64,000 nucleotides of DNA from Thiobacillus sp. (lineage in GTDB: Bacteria > Pseudomonadota > Gammaproteobacteria > Burkholderiales > Thiobacillaceae): positions 42,961 to 106,960 of the forward strand of contig JAABQU010000233.1 in assembly GCA_011391285.1 (NCBI GenBank). The letters run 5' to 3'. The notes beneath the pieces were generated by a model. The model was not told the DNA's origin, did not search any database, and saw nothing but the letters and a program-made list of their open reading frames with translations. A program made the translations under genes and the position numbers. Positions 55,226 through 64,000 of this stretch are shown in pieces. Positions within the stretch are counted from its first letter, which is position 1. Each line of letters starts with the position of its first letter.

Positions 55226-58200
55226 TCACTGCAACCAGCCCTCGGGGGCGGGATCCGGCGCCGGCGGGGTGGCCGGAACCGGCACCACCACGCTGGGCTC
55301 AAGGTCTTCCGGGAAGCCGCCCTCGGTCGGCGCCGGGCTCTTGACGGGTGGATCGGCCTGGCTGGTTGATCCATCGGGCTTTTCCTGCACCGTGCGGGCC
55401 GGTCCAATCGGTGCCGCGGCGGGCACTTCTTCGGGCGCGGGCGCGGGCGCGGGCTTGGGTGGTGGCGGTGGCAGGTTCAGGTGCGGCTGCAGTTGCGGCA
55501 GCAGGGTTTTCAGGATCTGCGCGGTGAGCGAACTGGTATAGCCGAATTGTCCGGCCTGCTCGCCCTGCACCAGGGCCGTCAGCGTGCCGAAGTGACGGTC
55601 GCCCAGATAGAAGACAAACGTTGCAGTGCGGTTGACCACGCGAGATTCGAGCAGCTGGCCGCCCTTGCCATAGCGTTCGTAGCGATGGTCGCCGGTACCG
55701 GTCTTGCCGCCGAGCGTCAGTGGCTGCCCGTCGGACGCCTTCAGGGTGCCGGCCAGCCGCACGGCGGTGCCGGATTCCACCACCTGGGCCAGCGCCCGCC
55801 GCACCGTTTGCGCGACCTCGGCTGGCATCAGGCGTTCGCCCTTGGCCGGCTTGGGCGACAGGCGCGTGTCGTAAGGCGTGTTGGCAGCAAAATGCAGGCC
55901 GCTGATGCTGGTCAGCGGCACCCGCACGCCATCGTTGACCAGGATGCTCATCAGTTCCGCCAGCGCGGCAGGGCGGTCACCCGAGCTGCCGATTGCCGTG
56001 GCGTAGGACGGCGTCAGCGTGTCGAACGGGTAGCCCAGGCGTTTCCAGTCGACCAGCAGGCGGTCGAAGGCCTCGACTTCCAGCAGCGACTGGATGCGAA
56101 TGTCCTGCGTGTTCTTGCGGCTGGTGCTGAACAGCCAGTCGTAGACTTCGAGGCGCACCCCCGCGCCGGATTCGTACAGGGTGTCGAGGTTGGTTTCGGG
56201 TGCCGCGCGCAGGGTTTTCACCACCCATAGCTCCAGCGGATGAATCTGCGTGATGTAGCCGCGGTCGGCCAGGCTGTAGGCCTCCGGCGCATGGGCTCGG
56301 TACAGCGACTCGAGGGTTTTGGGGCCAAGGCTGGCGCTGGCCGGCACATGGGTGCGCAGGGCGAGCACGAACGCGTCAAGTTTCGCCTGGGGTTCCAGAT
56401 AGCGGAACACGGCGGCAAACCGGCGCGGATTGAGGCCGATGCGGCCGTAGAGGTCGTCCGCCATCTGCACCGCGCTGGAATTCTTGTGGCGCTGGTAAAA
56501 ACGGCTGGTGAAGACGCGGCCTTCCCGATCGACGAAACGGGCGAGATAGGTCTCCCGCATCGGGTTGCTCGCGTCGTCCAGGATGCGTGCCGCCGCCCCC
56601 GGGGTGCTGCTGGAATAGTGGCGGACGATGTCGCGCATCATGCGGATGTACACCAGGTTGACCGAATTCCGCGTGGCCTCCCACACATCCATCTCGCGTG
56701 CGTTGTCCTTGACGTCGAAGTTGGCGAAGTTGTGCACGCCGCCGCCGGTGAAGAAGGGTGTCGGCATGGCGGAATAGGAGCGGCCCATCGCCGCATCGAG
56801 CGTGACCGCTAGGGTCTCGTTGCGATTTGCGGCGAGGCGTTCGGCCACCCACCGCCCCAATTCGTCGCGCCGCGGCTGTGCATTCTGCATGAGCGCGGCA
56901 TCGTCGAGCGTGCGGTATTCGGCATGCAGCCGCGCGATGATTTCAAGATAGGTGACCAGGGTGCGCAGCTTGGCGGTGGAGCCGAGATCCAGACGCGCCT
57001 GACTGTTGATGTCGAAGGGCTGGTTGAGGTTGTCGGCCTGGACGCGCAACACATTTCCGGACGCTGTTTTTTCGTACAGCGTGAAGCTGTAGATCACCTC
57101 GCCCAGCGGGTTGTCGGGCTGCAGCAGGCGATGCCCGATCAGGCCCGACGCAGCGGCGGCTTCAGGTTTGGCCAGGCTTTGCAGATACTGGCTGACGATT
57201 TTCTGCGCCGGCTGGTTGATGGTGGTGTCGACCTGCAGATCGATCCGGTCGAGATCGTACAGACGCGGTTCGCCCAGCAGCGCGGCGACACGGATGCGCT
57301 GCGCATTGATGGCCTTCTGGTCGACGAAGCGCGGCGGTGGCGGATCGGTGCGCTGGCTGGTGGTGCGCAGCTTGACCTGCTTGGCGAGGTCGGCTATTTC
57401 GCGCGGAATCAGGTTGGCGTTGCCCAGCAGGTCGAGGTGGTCGTCGGTGAGCGCGTCGAGCGCCTTGCGGTTGGCCGCCAGATAATACGAAGGGCGGCGT
57501 TCCGCCACGATCAGCGACAGTGAATGCTTCAGCGCGCTGGCATACGCGTTGTCACCCGCGGCAGGTTTTCTGGCCAGGGTGCGGTTGATCTCGTCGAAAT
57601 CGAGGCCGTACCAGGCCCACAGCCCGTCGCCGATGCCGTTGACTTCGCCGAAACGCGGCGCGGCGGAAAGGGGTACTGTATTCAGATAGGCCGTCACCGT
57701 CTTCTTGCGCATCGGCAGCGTGTTGGTGCCGTCCAGATAGGCGCGCACGCTGGCGGTGCCCATCTGGCGCAGCTTCGCGCCCATGCTGTTGGTCAGGCCT
57801 TCCGGTGAATGGCGGTATTTCTCGATCTGCGTCGGCAGGGTGCTGCCGCCCGGCACGTTGCGGTTGCGGTCGATCATGCTGATGCCTTTTTCCATCAGCG
57901 CCTGCGCCAGGCGGTCCCACTCCACCGCCGGGTTGCGGGTGGGGAACTGCTCGGTCAGCAGCTCGCGGTTCTCGATGTGGAGCAGGGCATCCACCAGTAC
58001 CTTGGGGATGTCTTCGAAGCGGTCGTATGCCCGCGTCGGGTATTGAGCCCGATACAACTGCTTGCCGTCGCTGTCGAGCAGGCTCAGGCCGGCCTGGTCC
58101 TTCTCCTGGTAGGGCAGGAACAGACCCAGGTCGTCGGCGCGCGCCATCTGCGGGCTGATCCGGGCCTGATGGTCTATCTGCCAGCCGGCTTTTTCCAGTC

Positions 58201-58441
58201 GCGCCAGATAATCCGGCAGCTTGCTGTAGCCCAGGCGGATGTCGTATGGCCCCTGTCCCGGATAGCGGATGTGGTCGGACGGCCCCGGCCGGATTTCCCA
58301 GGTCATCTTCTGCGCGGTTCTGGCGAGGAATTGGGCTTCCAGCGCCGACGACAACAGTTCCCAGGCGATGAGGCCGGCCAGTCCGATAATCAGCAGCAGG
58401 ATGCCGAGTCCTATGAGAATGCGGCGCGGAAATTTACGCAC
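55226..58441 (-). CDS. divergent class A penicillin-binding protein
   Basis: A 1071-aa bifunctional peptidoglycan synthase-like protein with an N-terminal anchor (residues 8-30). The GT51 domain has E157 (HIENRE), GGSTLPTQ at 198-205 and RKKTVTAYLN, but the third motif reads K-L-R-Q226 where a catalytic Glu is usual. The transpeptidase domain has the SxxK serine in LGSTAKLR near 487 and KTG in GGKTGTGDHRY near 912. A long Pro/Ala-rich tail ends the protein. It is larger than PBP1a/1b. No partner gene lies next to it. Confidence 0.86.
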   Translation of the reverse strand: MRKFPRRILIGLGILLLIIGLAGLIAWELLSSALEAQFLARTAQKMTWEIRPGPSDHIRYPGQGPYDIRLGYSKLPDYLARLEKAGWQIDHQARISPQMARADDLGLFLPYQEKDQAGLSLLDSDGKQLYRAQYPTRAYDRFEDIPKVLVDALLHIENRELLTEQFPTRNPAVEWDRLAQALMEKGISMIDRNRNVPGGSTLPTQIEKYRHSPEGLTNSMGAKLRQMGTASVRAYLDGTNTLPMRKKTVTAYLNTVPLSAAPRFGEVNGIGDGLWAWYGLDFDEINRTLARKPAAGDNAYASALKHSLSLIVAERRPSYYLAANRKALDALTDDHLDLLGNANLIPREIADLAKQVKLRTTSQRTDPPPPRFVDQKAINAQRIRVAALLGEPRLYDLDRIDLQVDTTINQPAQKIVSQYLQSLAKPEAAAASGLIGHRLLQPDNPLGEVIYSFTLYEKTASGNVLRVQADNLNQPFDINSQARLDLGSTAKLRTLVTYLEIIARLHAEYRTLDDAALMQNAQPRRDELGRWVAERLAANRNETLAVTLDAAMGRSYSAMPTPFFTGGGVHNFANFDVKDNAREMDVWEATRNSVNLVYIRMMRDIVRHYSSSTPGAAARILDDASNPMRETYLARFVDREGRVFTSRFYQRHKNSSAVQMADDLYGRIGLNPRRFAAVFRYLEPQAKLDAFVLALRTHVPASASLGPKTLESLYRAHAPEAYSLADRGYITQIHPLELWVVKTLRAAPETNLDTLYESGAGVRLEVYDWLFSTSRKNTQDIRIQSLLEVEAFDRLLVDWKRLGYPFDTLTPSYATAIGSSGDRPAALAELMSILVNDGVRVPLTSISGLHFAANTPYDTRLSPKPAKGERLMPAEVAQTVRRALAQVVESGTAVRLAGTLKASDGQPLTLGGKTGTGDHRYERYGKGGQLLESRVVNRTATFVFYLGDRHFGTLTALVQGEQAGQFGYTSSLTAQILKTLLPQLQPHLNLPPPPPKPAPAPAPEEVPAAAPIGPARTVQEKPDGSTSQADPPVKSPAPTEGGFPEDLEPSVVVPVPATPPAPDPAPEGWLQ

Positions 58442-58443
58442 CG

Positions 58444-59352
58444 CTAGACCCAGTCACGCGCGGTCAGAAAATCGGTGTAGAGCTGCGCCTCGGGCGTGCC
58501 GGGTTCCGGGTTCCAGTCATAACGCCATTTCACGATCGGCGGCAGCGACATCAGGATCGATTCGGTGCGCCCGCCCGACTGCAGGCCGAACAGGGTGCCG
58601 CGGTCGTACACCAGGTTGAATTCGACGTAGCGTCCGCGCCGGTAGGCCTGGAAATCGCGCTCGCGCTCGCCGTAGGCGATGTCACGGCGGCGCTCCAGAA
58701 TCGGCAGATAGGCGGCGAGAAAGGCGTCGCCCACGCTTTTCGTCATGCCGAACGCAAGATCGAAGCCGCCTTCGGAAAAGTCGTCGAAGAAGACGCCGCC
58801 GATGCCGCGCGGCTCGTTGCGGTGCTTGAGGAAGAAGTAGGTGTCGCACCACTGCTTGAAGCGCGGATGCAGTTCGGCACCGAAGGGATCAAGCGCAGTC
58901 TTGCAGGTGGCGTGGAAATGTTTCGCGTCCTCCTCGAATCCGTAATACGGGGTGAGGTCCATGCCGCCGCCGAACCACCACACCGGATCCTCGCCGTCCT
59001 TCATCGCGACGAAGCAGCGCACGTTCATGTGCACCGTCGGCGCGTAGGGGTTCTTTGGGTGCAGCACCAGCGAGACGCCCATCGCTTCCCAGCGCCGGCC
59101 GGCAAGTTCGGGGCGGTGCGCGGTCGCCGACGGCGGCAGCTGGCTGCCCAGCACGTGCGAGAAATTCACCCCGCCGCGCTCCAGCACGCGGCCTTCCTCG
59201 ATCAGGCGCGAAATGCCGCCGCCGCCTTCGGGGCGTTCCCAGGAATCGGTGCGGAAGGGCAGGCCGTCGGCAGTCTCGAGCGTGGCGACGATGCGCGCCT
59301 GCAGGTCGAGCAGATAGGTTTTGACGGCGGTGGTATCAAAAGAAGCGGACAT
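58444..59352 (-). CDS. hemF: oxygen-dependent coproporphyrinogen III oxidase
   Basis: A 302-aa enzyme of haem synthesis that uses oxygen. [42 protein letters not shown] and [11 protein letters not shown] are family signatures, and length is typical. Its ATG overlaps the stop of tsaC by one base. Presence of the aerobic enzyme shows oxygen is available at least part of the time. Confidence 0.97.
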   Translation of the reverse strand: MSASFDTTAVKTYLLDLQARIVATLETADGLPFRTDSWERPEGGGGISRLIEEGRVLERGGVNFSHVLGSQLPPSATAHRPELAGRRWEAMGVSLVLHPKNPYAPTVHMNVRCFVAMKDGEDPVWWFGGGMDLTPYYGFEEDAKHFHATCKTALDPFGAELHPRFKQWCDTYFFLKHRNEPRGIGGVFFDDFSEGGFDLAFGMTKSVGDAFLAAYLPILERRRDIAYGERERDFQAYRRGRYVEFNLVYDRGTLFGLQSGGRTESILMSLPPIVKWRYDWNPEPGTPEAQLYTDFLTARDWV

Positions 59353-59900
59353 CAGGGTCTCAGCACGGTTCCGGTTGCAAGATCGATCAGGGTGGAGGGG
59401 CGTTTGCGCGTGCCGATACGGCCATCAATCACGCGCACGCGCTTGCCAAATATTCTGCGGCATTCTGCAGCATTTTTAGCAGGTTTCTGGCCGCTTTTGT
59501 TGGCGCTGGTGGAGACCAGCGCCATGCCGAGGCTGCGGCACAATCGGGCGGCACCGGGGTGGGCGGTGACGCGCACCGCGAGGGTGGTGCGGCCGCCGGT
59601 GAGCAGCGGCGAACAGGTGGCGGCGGCCGGCACCACCCAGGTCACCGGGCCGGGCCAGCTGCGCTGTATCCGTGCCAGGTCGGCCGGGCGCAGGGGGCGC
59701 ATGAAGGGCAGCAGCCGCCTGAAATGGTCGGCGATCAGGAGCAGGCCCTTGGCGGCGCTGCGGCCCTTCAGCCGGATGAGGCGCTTCAGTGCGCGCGGGT
59801 TGCGCGGGTCGCAGCCGAGGCCGTAGCAGGATTCGGTCGGGTAGGCGACGAGGCCGCCGCGCTGCAGGTGGACGCGCAAGTCCGCCGCGTCGTGCCTCAC
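59352..59900 (-). CDS. tsaC: threonylcarbamoyl-AMP synthase (TsaC/YrdC)
   Basis: A 182-aa YrdC-domain protein that makes threonylcarbamoyl-AMP for t6A37 of t[16 protein letters not shown] and the KxR-type loop [16 protein letters not shown] are conserved, with STSANKSGQ near the C-terminal third. Basic overall, as expected for RNA-associated members. Between purD and hemF. Confidence 0.92.
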   Translation of the reverse strand: MRHDAADLRVHLQRGGLVAYPTESCYGLGCDPRNPRALKRLIRLKGRSAAKGLLLIADHFRRLLPFMRPLRPADLARIQRSWPGPVTWVVPAAATCSPLLTGGRTTLAVRVTAHPGAARLCRSLGMALVSTSANKSGQKPAKNAAECRRIFGKRVRVIDGRIGTRKRPSTLIDLATGTVLRP

Positions 59901-59903
59901 GGC

Positions 59904-61181
59904 TTACTTCTTCCGGTCAAGCGCGCGCCAGCCGATGTCGCGGCGGTATTGCATGTCGTCGAAGTGGATGCCGGCAACGGCTTCATAGGCGCGCTTCTGC
60001 GCCATGCGCACGCTGTCGCCGAGCGCGGTGACAGCCAGCACGCGGCCGCCGCTCACCACGGTGCGGCCATCCTGTGCCGCAGTGCCGGCATGGAACACGT
60101 GCAGGTCTTCGGCCGTGGCCGGCAGCGGGCCGATGACGGCGCCTTTCTGCGGGGCGTCGGGATAGCCGGCAGCGGCGAGCACCACGGCGAGCGCGGTGCG
60201 TCGATCCCATTCGACTTCGATCTGGTCGAGGCGGCCATTGACGGCGGCTTCCATTAGGCCGACGAGATCCGATTTCAGCCGCATCATGATGGGCTGGGTT
60301 TCCGGGTCGCCCATGCGGCAGTTGAATTCCAGCACCTTGGGGGCGCCGTCGGCGCCGACCATGATGCCGGCATAGAGAAAGCCGGTGAACCGGATGCCGT
60401 CGGCGGCCATGCCGTCGACGGTGGGATGGATCACTTCGCGCATGATGCGCGCGTGCAGTTGGGGGGTGACCACCGGCGCCGGCGAATAGGCGCCCATGCC
60501 GCCGGTGTTGGGGCCGGTGTCGCCGTCGCCCAGACGTTTGTGGTCCTGGCTCGAGGCCAGCGCCAGCACGTGCTCGCCGTCGACCATGACGATAAAGCTG
60601 GCTTCCTCGCCCAGGAGGCATTCCTCGACGACCACGCGGTGACCGGCTTCGCCCATGCTGTTGCCGGCGAGCATGGCGTCGACGGCGGCGTGCGCTTCCT
60701 CGGCCGTCGTTGCGACCACCACGCCTTTGCCGGCAGCCAGGCCGTCGGCCTTCACCACGATGGGCACACCGTGCTGATCGATGTAGGCATGCGCGGCGGC
60801 GGCATCGGTGAAGGTGCCAAAGGCCGCCGTGGGAATGCCGTGGCGGGCCATGAACTGCTTGGCGAAATCCTTCGAGCTTTCGAGTTGGGCGGCGGCCTGG
60901 GTGGGGCCAAAAATCTTCAGGCCGGCGGCGCGGAAGGCGTCGACCACGCCGGCAGCCAGCGGCGCTTCGGGACCGACCACGGTCAGCGCGATGTCCGGGT
61001 CACGGCGGACAAACTCGACCAACGAGGGAATCTCCGTCAGCGGGACGTTGACGAGCCCATCCTCAGTCGCCGTGCCGCCGTTACCGGGCGCAACGAAAAC
61101 CTGCGAGACGCGGGGCGATTGCGCAAGCTTCCACGCCAGTGCGTGTTCGCGTCCGCCGGAGCCGATGACTAGGAGTTTCAT
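59904..61181 (-). CDS. purD: phosphoribosylamine-glycine ligase
   Basis: A 425-aa ATP-grasp enzyme of purine synthesis. [19 protein letters not shown] opens it, then [12 protein letters not shown] (nucleotide loop), [14 protein letters not shown] and [12 protein letters not shown] (metal site). It follows purH across a 115-base gap filled with short repeats. Confidence 0.97.
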   Translation of the reverse strand: MKLLVIGSGGREHALAWKLAQSPRVSQVFVAPGNGGTATEDGLVNVPLTEIPSLVEFVRRDPDIALTVVGPEAPLAAGVVDAFRAAGLKIFGPTQAAAQLESSKDFAKQFMARHGIPTAAFGTFTDAAAAHAYIDQHGVPIVVKADGLAAGKGVVVATTAEEAHAAVDAMLAGNSMGEAGHRVVVEECLLGEEASFIVMVDGEHVLALASSQDHKRLGDGDTGPNTGGMGAYSPAPVVTPQLHARIMREVIHPTVDGMAADGIRFTGFLYAGIMVGADGAPKVLEFNCRMGDPETQPIMMRLKSDLVGLMEAAVNGRLDQIEVEWDRRTALAVVLAAAGYPDAPQKGAVIGPLPATAEDLHVFHAGTAAQDGRTVVSGGRVLAVTALGDSVRMAQKRAYEAVAGIHFDDMQYRRDIGWRALDRKK

Positions 61182-61184
61182 ATA

Positions 61185-61296
61185 GGGGTCAGGATTCAGG
61201 GGTCAGGATTCAGGGAGAGGGGGTCAGGGGCGGGGATTCAGAAACTGCGGCCTTGGCCGCACATTCACTGATCCCTGAATCCTGCCCCCTGATCCC
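61185..61296. repeat. cluster of short direct and inverted repeats between purH and purD
   Basis: GGGGTCAGGATTCA occurs twice in tandem (61185-61198 and 61199-61212), followed by degenerate GGGGTCAGGGG and GGGGATTCA. At 61269-61296 the reverse form appears (TGATCCCTGAATCCTG and CCCCTGATCCCT). The arms can pair into a long imperfect hairpin. It looks like a small intergenic repeat family and might attenuate purD. Confidence 0.7.
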
Positions 61297-62870
61297 TAGT
61301 GCCGGAAATGCCGCGTGCCGGTGAACACCATCGCGATGCCGTGCTCGTTGGCTGCGGCGATGACCTCGTCGTCGCGCATCGAGCCGCCGGGCTGGATCAC
61401 GGCCTTGATGCCGGCTGCCGCGGCCTGGTCGATGCCGTCGCGGAAGGGGAAGAAGGCGTCTGAGGCCATCACCGAGCCGGGCACCGGCAGGCCGGCGTGC
61501 TCGGCCTTGATCGCGGCGATGCGGGCGGAGTTGACGCGGCTCATTTGCCCAGCGCCGACGCCGACGGTCATGCGGTCACGGGCGTAGACGATCGCGTTGG
61601 ACTTGACGAACTTGGCCACGCGCCAGGCGAACAGCAGGTCGTCCATTTCCTGGGCGGTGGGCGCGCGGTCGGTGACGGTCTTCAGTTCGCCGTGCAGCAG
61701 CACGTCGGCGTCCTGCACCAGCAGGCCGCCGGCCACCCGCTTCATGTCGAGTTGGGCGACTGCGCCCGACCAAGCACCGCATTCGAGCAGGCGCACATTC
61801 TTCTTCGCGGCGACGGCGGCGGAGGCTTCGGGGCTGACTTCGGGCGCGATGATGACTTCGACGAACTGGCGCTCGACGATGGCGGCAGCGGTCTCGCCAT
61901 CGAGGCGGCCGTTGAAGGCGATGATGCCGCCGAAGGCCGACTCGGGATCGGTCTGGTAGGCGCGGTTGTAGGCGTCCAGCAGGCTGCTTCCGTAGGCAAC
62001 ACCGCAGGGGTTGGCGTGCTTGACGATGACGCAGGCGGGCGCGGTGTCGAACAGTTTCACGCATTCGAGCGCCGCGTCGGTGTCGGCGATGTTGTTGTAG
62101 CTCAGTTCCTTGCCCTGGATCTGGCGCGCCGTTGCAATGGTGCCGGCGGGGGCGTTGGCCTCGACATAGAAGGCGCCGGCCTGGTGCGGGTTTTCGCCGT
62201 AGCGGCAGGTCTGCGCGCGGGAAAACTGCAGCGTGAGTTGTTCGCCGAATGCTTCGCGCTCGCTGCTCTCGCTCAGCGCGGTGAGGTAGTTGCTGATATG
62301 GCCGTCGTACTGCGCAGTGTGGGTGAAGGCTTTCTTCGCCAGCTTGAAGCGGGTGGCGTCGGTCAGCGAACCCTCGTTGACCTGCATTTCGGTCACCAGC
62401 GCGGGATAGTCGGCCGGATCGGTGACGATGGCGACATGGTGATAGTTCTTGGCGGACGAACGCACCATGGCCGGGCCGCCGATGTCGATGTTCTCGATCG
62501 CCTCGTCCAGCGTATGCGGCTTCGATACCGTGGCAACGAAGGGATACAGGTTGACGCACACCAGATCGATGTAGCCCATGCCGTGCGCGTCCATGGTGGC
62601 AACGTGCTCGGGCAGGTCGCGACGGGCCAGGATGCCGCCGTGCACCTTGGGATGCAGTGTCTTCACGCGGCCGTCGAGCATCTCCGGGAAGCCGGTGTAT
62701 TCGCTGACGTCGATCACCGCGAGGCCGGCGTCGCGCAGCGCCTTTGCGGTGCCTCCGGTGGACAGCAGTTCGACACCGGCATCGGCCAGCGCGCGGGCGA
62801 ATTCGACGAGGCCGGTTTTGTCCGACACGGAGAGCAGGGCGCGCTGTATTTTCGAGGTGGCAATGGTCAT
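61296..62870 (-). CDS. purH: bifunctional AICAR transformylase/IMP cyclohydrolase
   Basis: A 524-aa enzyme for the last two steps of IMP synthesis. The IMP cyclohydrolase domain (about residues 1-195) has [17 protein letters not shown] and [12 protein letters not shown]. The transformylase domain has [11 protein letters not shown] near residue 280 and [12 protein letters not shown] near 465. Seven bases after fis. Confidence 0.98.
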   Translation of the reverse strand: MTIATSKIQRALLSVSDKTGLVEFARALADAGVELLSTGGTAKALRDAGLAVIDVSEYTGFPEMLDGRVKTLHPKVHGGILARRDLPEHVATMDAHGMGYIDLVCVNLYPFVATVSKPHTLDEAIENIDIGGPAMVRSSAKNYHHVAIVTDPADYPALVTEMQVNEGSLTDATRFKLAKKAFTHTAQYDGHISNYLTALSESSEREAFGEQLTLQFSRAQTCRYGENPHQAGAFYVEANAPAGTIATARQIQGKELSYNNIADTDAALECVKLFDTAPACVIVKHANPCGVAYGSSLLDAYNRAYQTDPESAFGGIIAFNGRLDGETAAAIVERQFVEVIIAPEVSPEASAAVAAKKNVRLLECGAWSGAVAQLDMKRVAGGLLVQDADVLLHGELKTVTDRAPTAQEMDDLLFAWRVAKFVKSNAIVYARDRMTVGVGAGQMSRVNSARIAAIKAEHAGLPVPGSVMASDAFFPFRDGIDQAAAAGIKAVIQPGGSMRDDEVIAAANEHGIAMVFTGTRHFRH

Positions 62871-62877
62871 GATGGGT

Positions 62878-63117
62878 CTATTCGGAGAGGCCGTGTTCGC
62901 GCATTTTCTTGCGCAGGGTGTTGCGGTTGATGCCGAGCATGTCGGCGGCGCGCGTCTGGTTGCCCTCGGCGCGATCGAGGATATAGGCCAGCAGAGGCTT
63001 TTCCACTGCGCTCAATACCATGCCGTAAATCTCGCTCGGTATTTCGCCATCGAGATCCTTGAAATAGCGATTGAGCGATCGCCGCATGCAGGCGGCGATT
63101 TCGTTTTCTTCTATCAT
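62878..63117 (-). CDS. fis: DNA-binding protein Fis
   Basis: A 79-aa nucleoid protein, the short betaproteobacterial form. The C-terminal helix-turn-helix is [21 protein letters not shown]; the core helices ([12 protein letters not shown]) dimerise. The N-terminal beta-hairpin arm of E. coli Fis is shorter here. dusB-fis order is the same as in E. coli. Confidence 0.95.
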   Translation of the reverse strand: MIEENEIAACMRRSLNRYFKDLDGEIPSEIYGMVLSAVEKPLLAYILDRAEGNQTRAADMLGINRNTLRKKMREHGLSE

Positions 63118-63131
63118 TTTGAAGTTCCCCT

Positions 63132-64000
63132 TTATGCCGCCAGCCGTGAAGCAGACGACATGTCTTCCGCGTTATTGTTGTCGTGATTGTCATCGTATCG
63201 CAGGCGGCTGTCGGCGCGTGCCGCCTGGGCAAAGTACTCGTTGACCACGGCCAGTTGTTCGGCCACCGAGTCGAGCCGGTTCATGGTGTGGCGGAAGGCG
63301 CTGCTGCCGACCAGTCCTTTCGTGTACCAGGAAATGTGCTTGCGCGCGACGCGCACCCCGGTGACGTCCCCATAAAACGAATACAGGTCATGAATGTGTT
63401 CGAGCAGGATGGCGTGGATTTCAGCCACCTCCGGCTGCGGCAGGTGCTGGCCGGTCTGCAGAAAATACTCGATCTCGCGGAAAATCCACGGCCGTCCCTG
63501 CGCGGCGCGGCCGATCATCACGGCGTCGGCGCCGGTGTATTCCAGCACGTATTGCGCCTTTTCCGGCGTGGTGATGTCGCCGTTGGCAATGACGGGAATC
63601 CGCGCTTCCGCCTTCACGGCGCGAAGGGTGTCGTATTCGGCCTCGCCGGTGTAGCCGCAGGCGCGGGTGCGGCCGTGCATGGCCAGCGCCTGCACCCCGG
63701 CGTTCTCGGCAATCTTCAGGATGTTGAGCGCATTGCGGTGCTCGCGATCCCACCCGGTGCGGATCTTCAGGGTGACCGGCACCTCGGGAACCGCCTTCAC
63801 CACCGCATCGAGGATGCGTCCGACCAGCGCCTCATCCTGCAGCAGGGCGGAGCCAGCCATCACGTTGCACACCTTCTTGGCCGGGCAGCCCATGTTGATG
63901 TCGATGATCTGCGCGCCGCGGTCGACGTTGTGGCGGGCGGCCTCGGCCATCATCGCCGGATCGGCGCCGGCGATCTGCACGCTGATCGGGTCGACCTCGC
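63132..64000 (-). CDS. dusB: tRNA-dihydrouridine synthase B, C-terminal part
   Basis: The window ends inside this gene, which reads in at the right edge with EVDPISVQIAGADPAMMAEAA. About 289 codons are seen of a usual 330. The catalytic cysteine lies in INMGCPAKKVCN, and the FMN sites include IANGDITTPEKAQ and DAVMIGRAAQGRPW. It reduces uridine in tRNA D-loops. Stop at 63132, 14 bases before fis. Confidence 0.95.
   Translation of the reverse strand, partial: EVDPISVQIAGADPAMMAEAARHNVDRGAQIIDINMGCPAKKVCNVMAGSALLQDEALVGRILDAVVKAVPEVPVTLKIRTGWDREHRNALNILKIAENAGVQALAMHGRTRACGYTGEAEYDTLRAVKAEARIPVIANGDITTPEKAQYVLEYTGADAVMIGRAAQGRPWIFREIEYFLQTGQHLPQPEVAEIHAILLEHIHDLYSFYGDVTGVRVARKHISWYTKGLVGSSAFRHTMNRLDSVAEQLAVVNEYFAQAARADSRLRYDDNHDNNNAEDMSSASRLAA

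Overview
The window is high-GC, gene-dense DNA from a sulfur-oxidising betaproteobacterium, most likely Thiobacillus or a close relative. The main evidence is a complete reverse-type dissimilatory sulfite reductase (rDsr) operon, dsrABEFHCMKLJOPNR followed by cysG. Housekeeping blocks in orders usual for betaproteobacteria support this: metK divergent from lipid A acyltransferases, SAH riboswitch-ahcY-metF, glnA-ntrBC, dusB-fis-purH-purD. No rRNA, tRNA, prophage, insertion sequence or CRISPR array was seen.

Layout. 1-2741 (-): the start of a GNAT gene and three overlapping late acyltransferase genes of lipid A synthesis. 2958-8049 (+): the methyl cycle (metK, a Ca2+/Na+ antiporter, SAH riboswitch, ahcY, a small membrane protein, metF). 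8146-15956 (mostly -): a serine/alanine-glyoxylate aminotransferase, mgtE-msbA-ttcA, aroE-mtgA, a rhodanese. 16029-20847 (+): nitrogen control, with an NtrC site and sigma-54 promoter before glnA, then ntrB and ntrC. 20865-24217 (-): grxD and a compact four-gene HPr-rel-A operon (candidate exported substrate, PqqD-like chaperone, HprK-like kinase, nucleotidyltransferase) behind a strong sigma-54 promoter match. 24300-28438 (-): hemA-prfA-prmC and a TauD-type dioxygenase.

28608-31457 (-) is a small sulfur-linked operon divergent from dsrA: a 73-aa unknown, a Cas6/Cmx6-family protein without any CRISPR, a DsrC-like protein lacking its last cysteine, a mercaptopyruvate-type sulfurtransferase and a 206-aa unknown. 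31838-46855 (+) is the dsr operon: DsrAB with siroheme (CysG, DsrN), the DsrEFH/DsrC sulfur relay, the DsrMKJOP membrane complex, DsrL and DsrR, ending in a kinase-like gene. 46967-51557 (+): pyruvate:ferredoxin oxidoreductase and a dihydroorotate dehydrogenase-like gene. 51595-53293 is less conserved, with a GNAT, an orphan gene and about 500 non-coding bases. 53294-64000 (-): a NarX/NarL-like pair, a divergent class A penicillin-binding protein, hemF, tsaC, purD, purH, fis and a truncated dusB.

The best candidates for undescribed biology are the Cas6/Cmx6-like protein with its 73-aa partner and the DsrC variant beside the dsr operon, and the sigma-54-linked HPr-rel-A operon.
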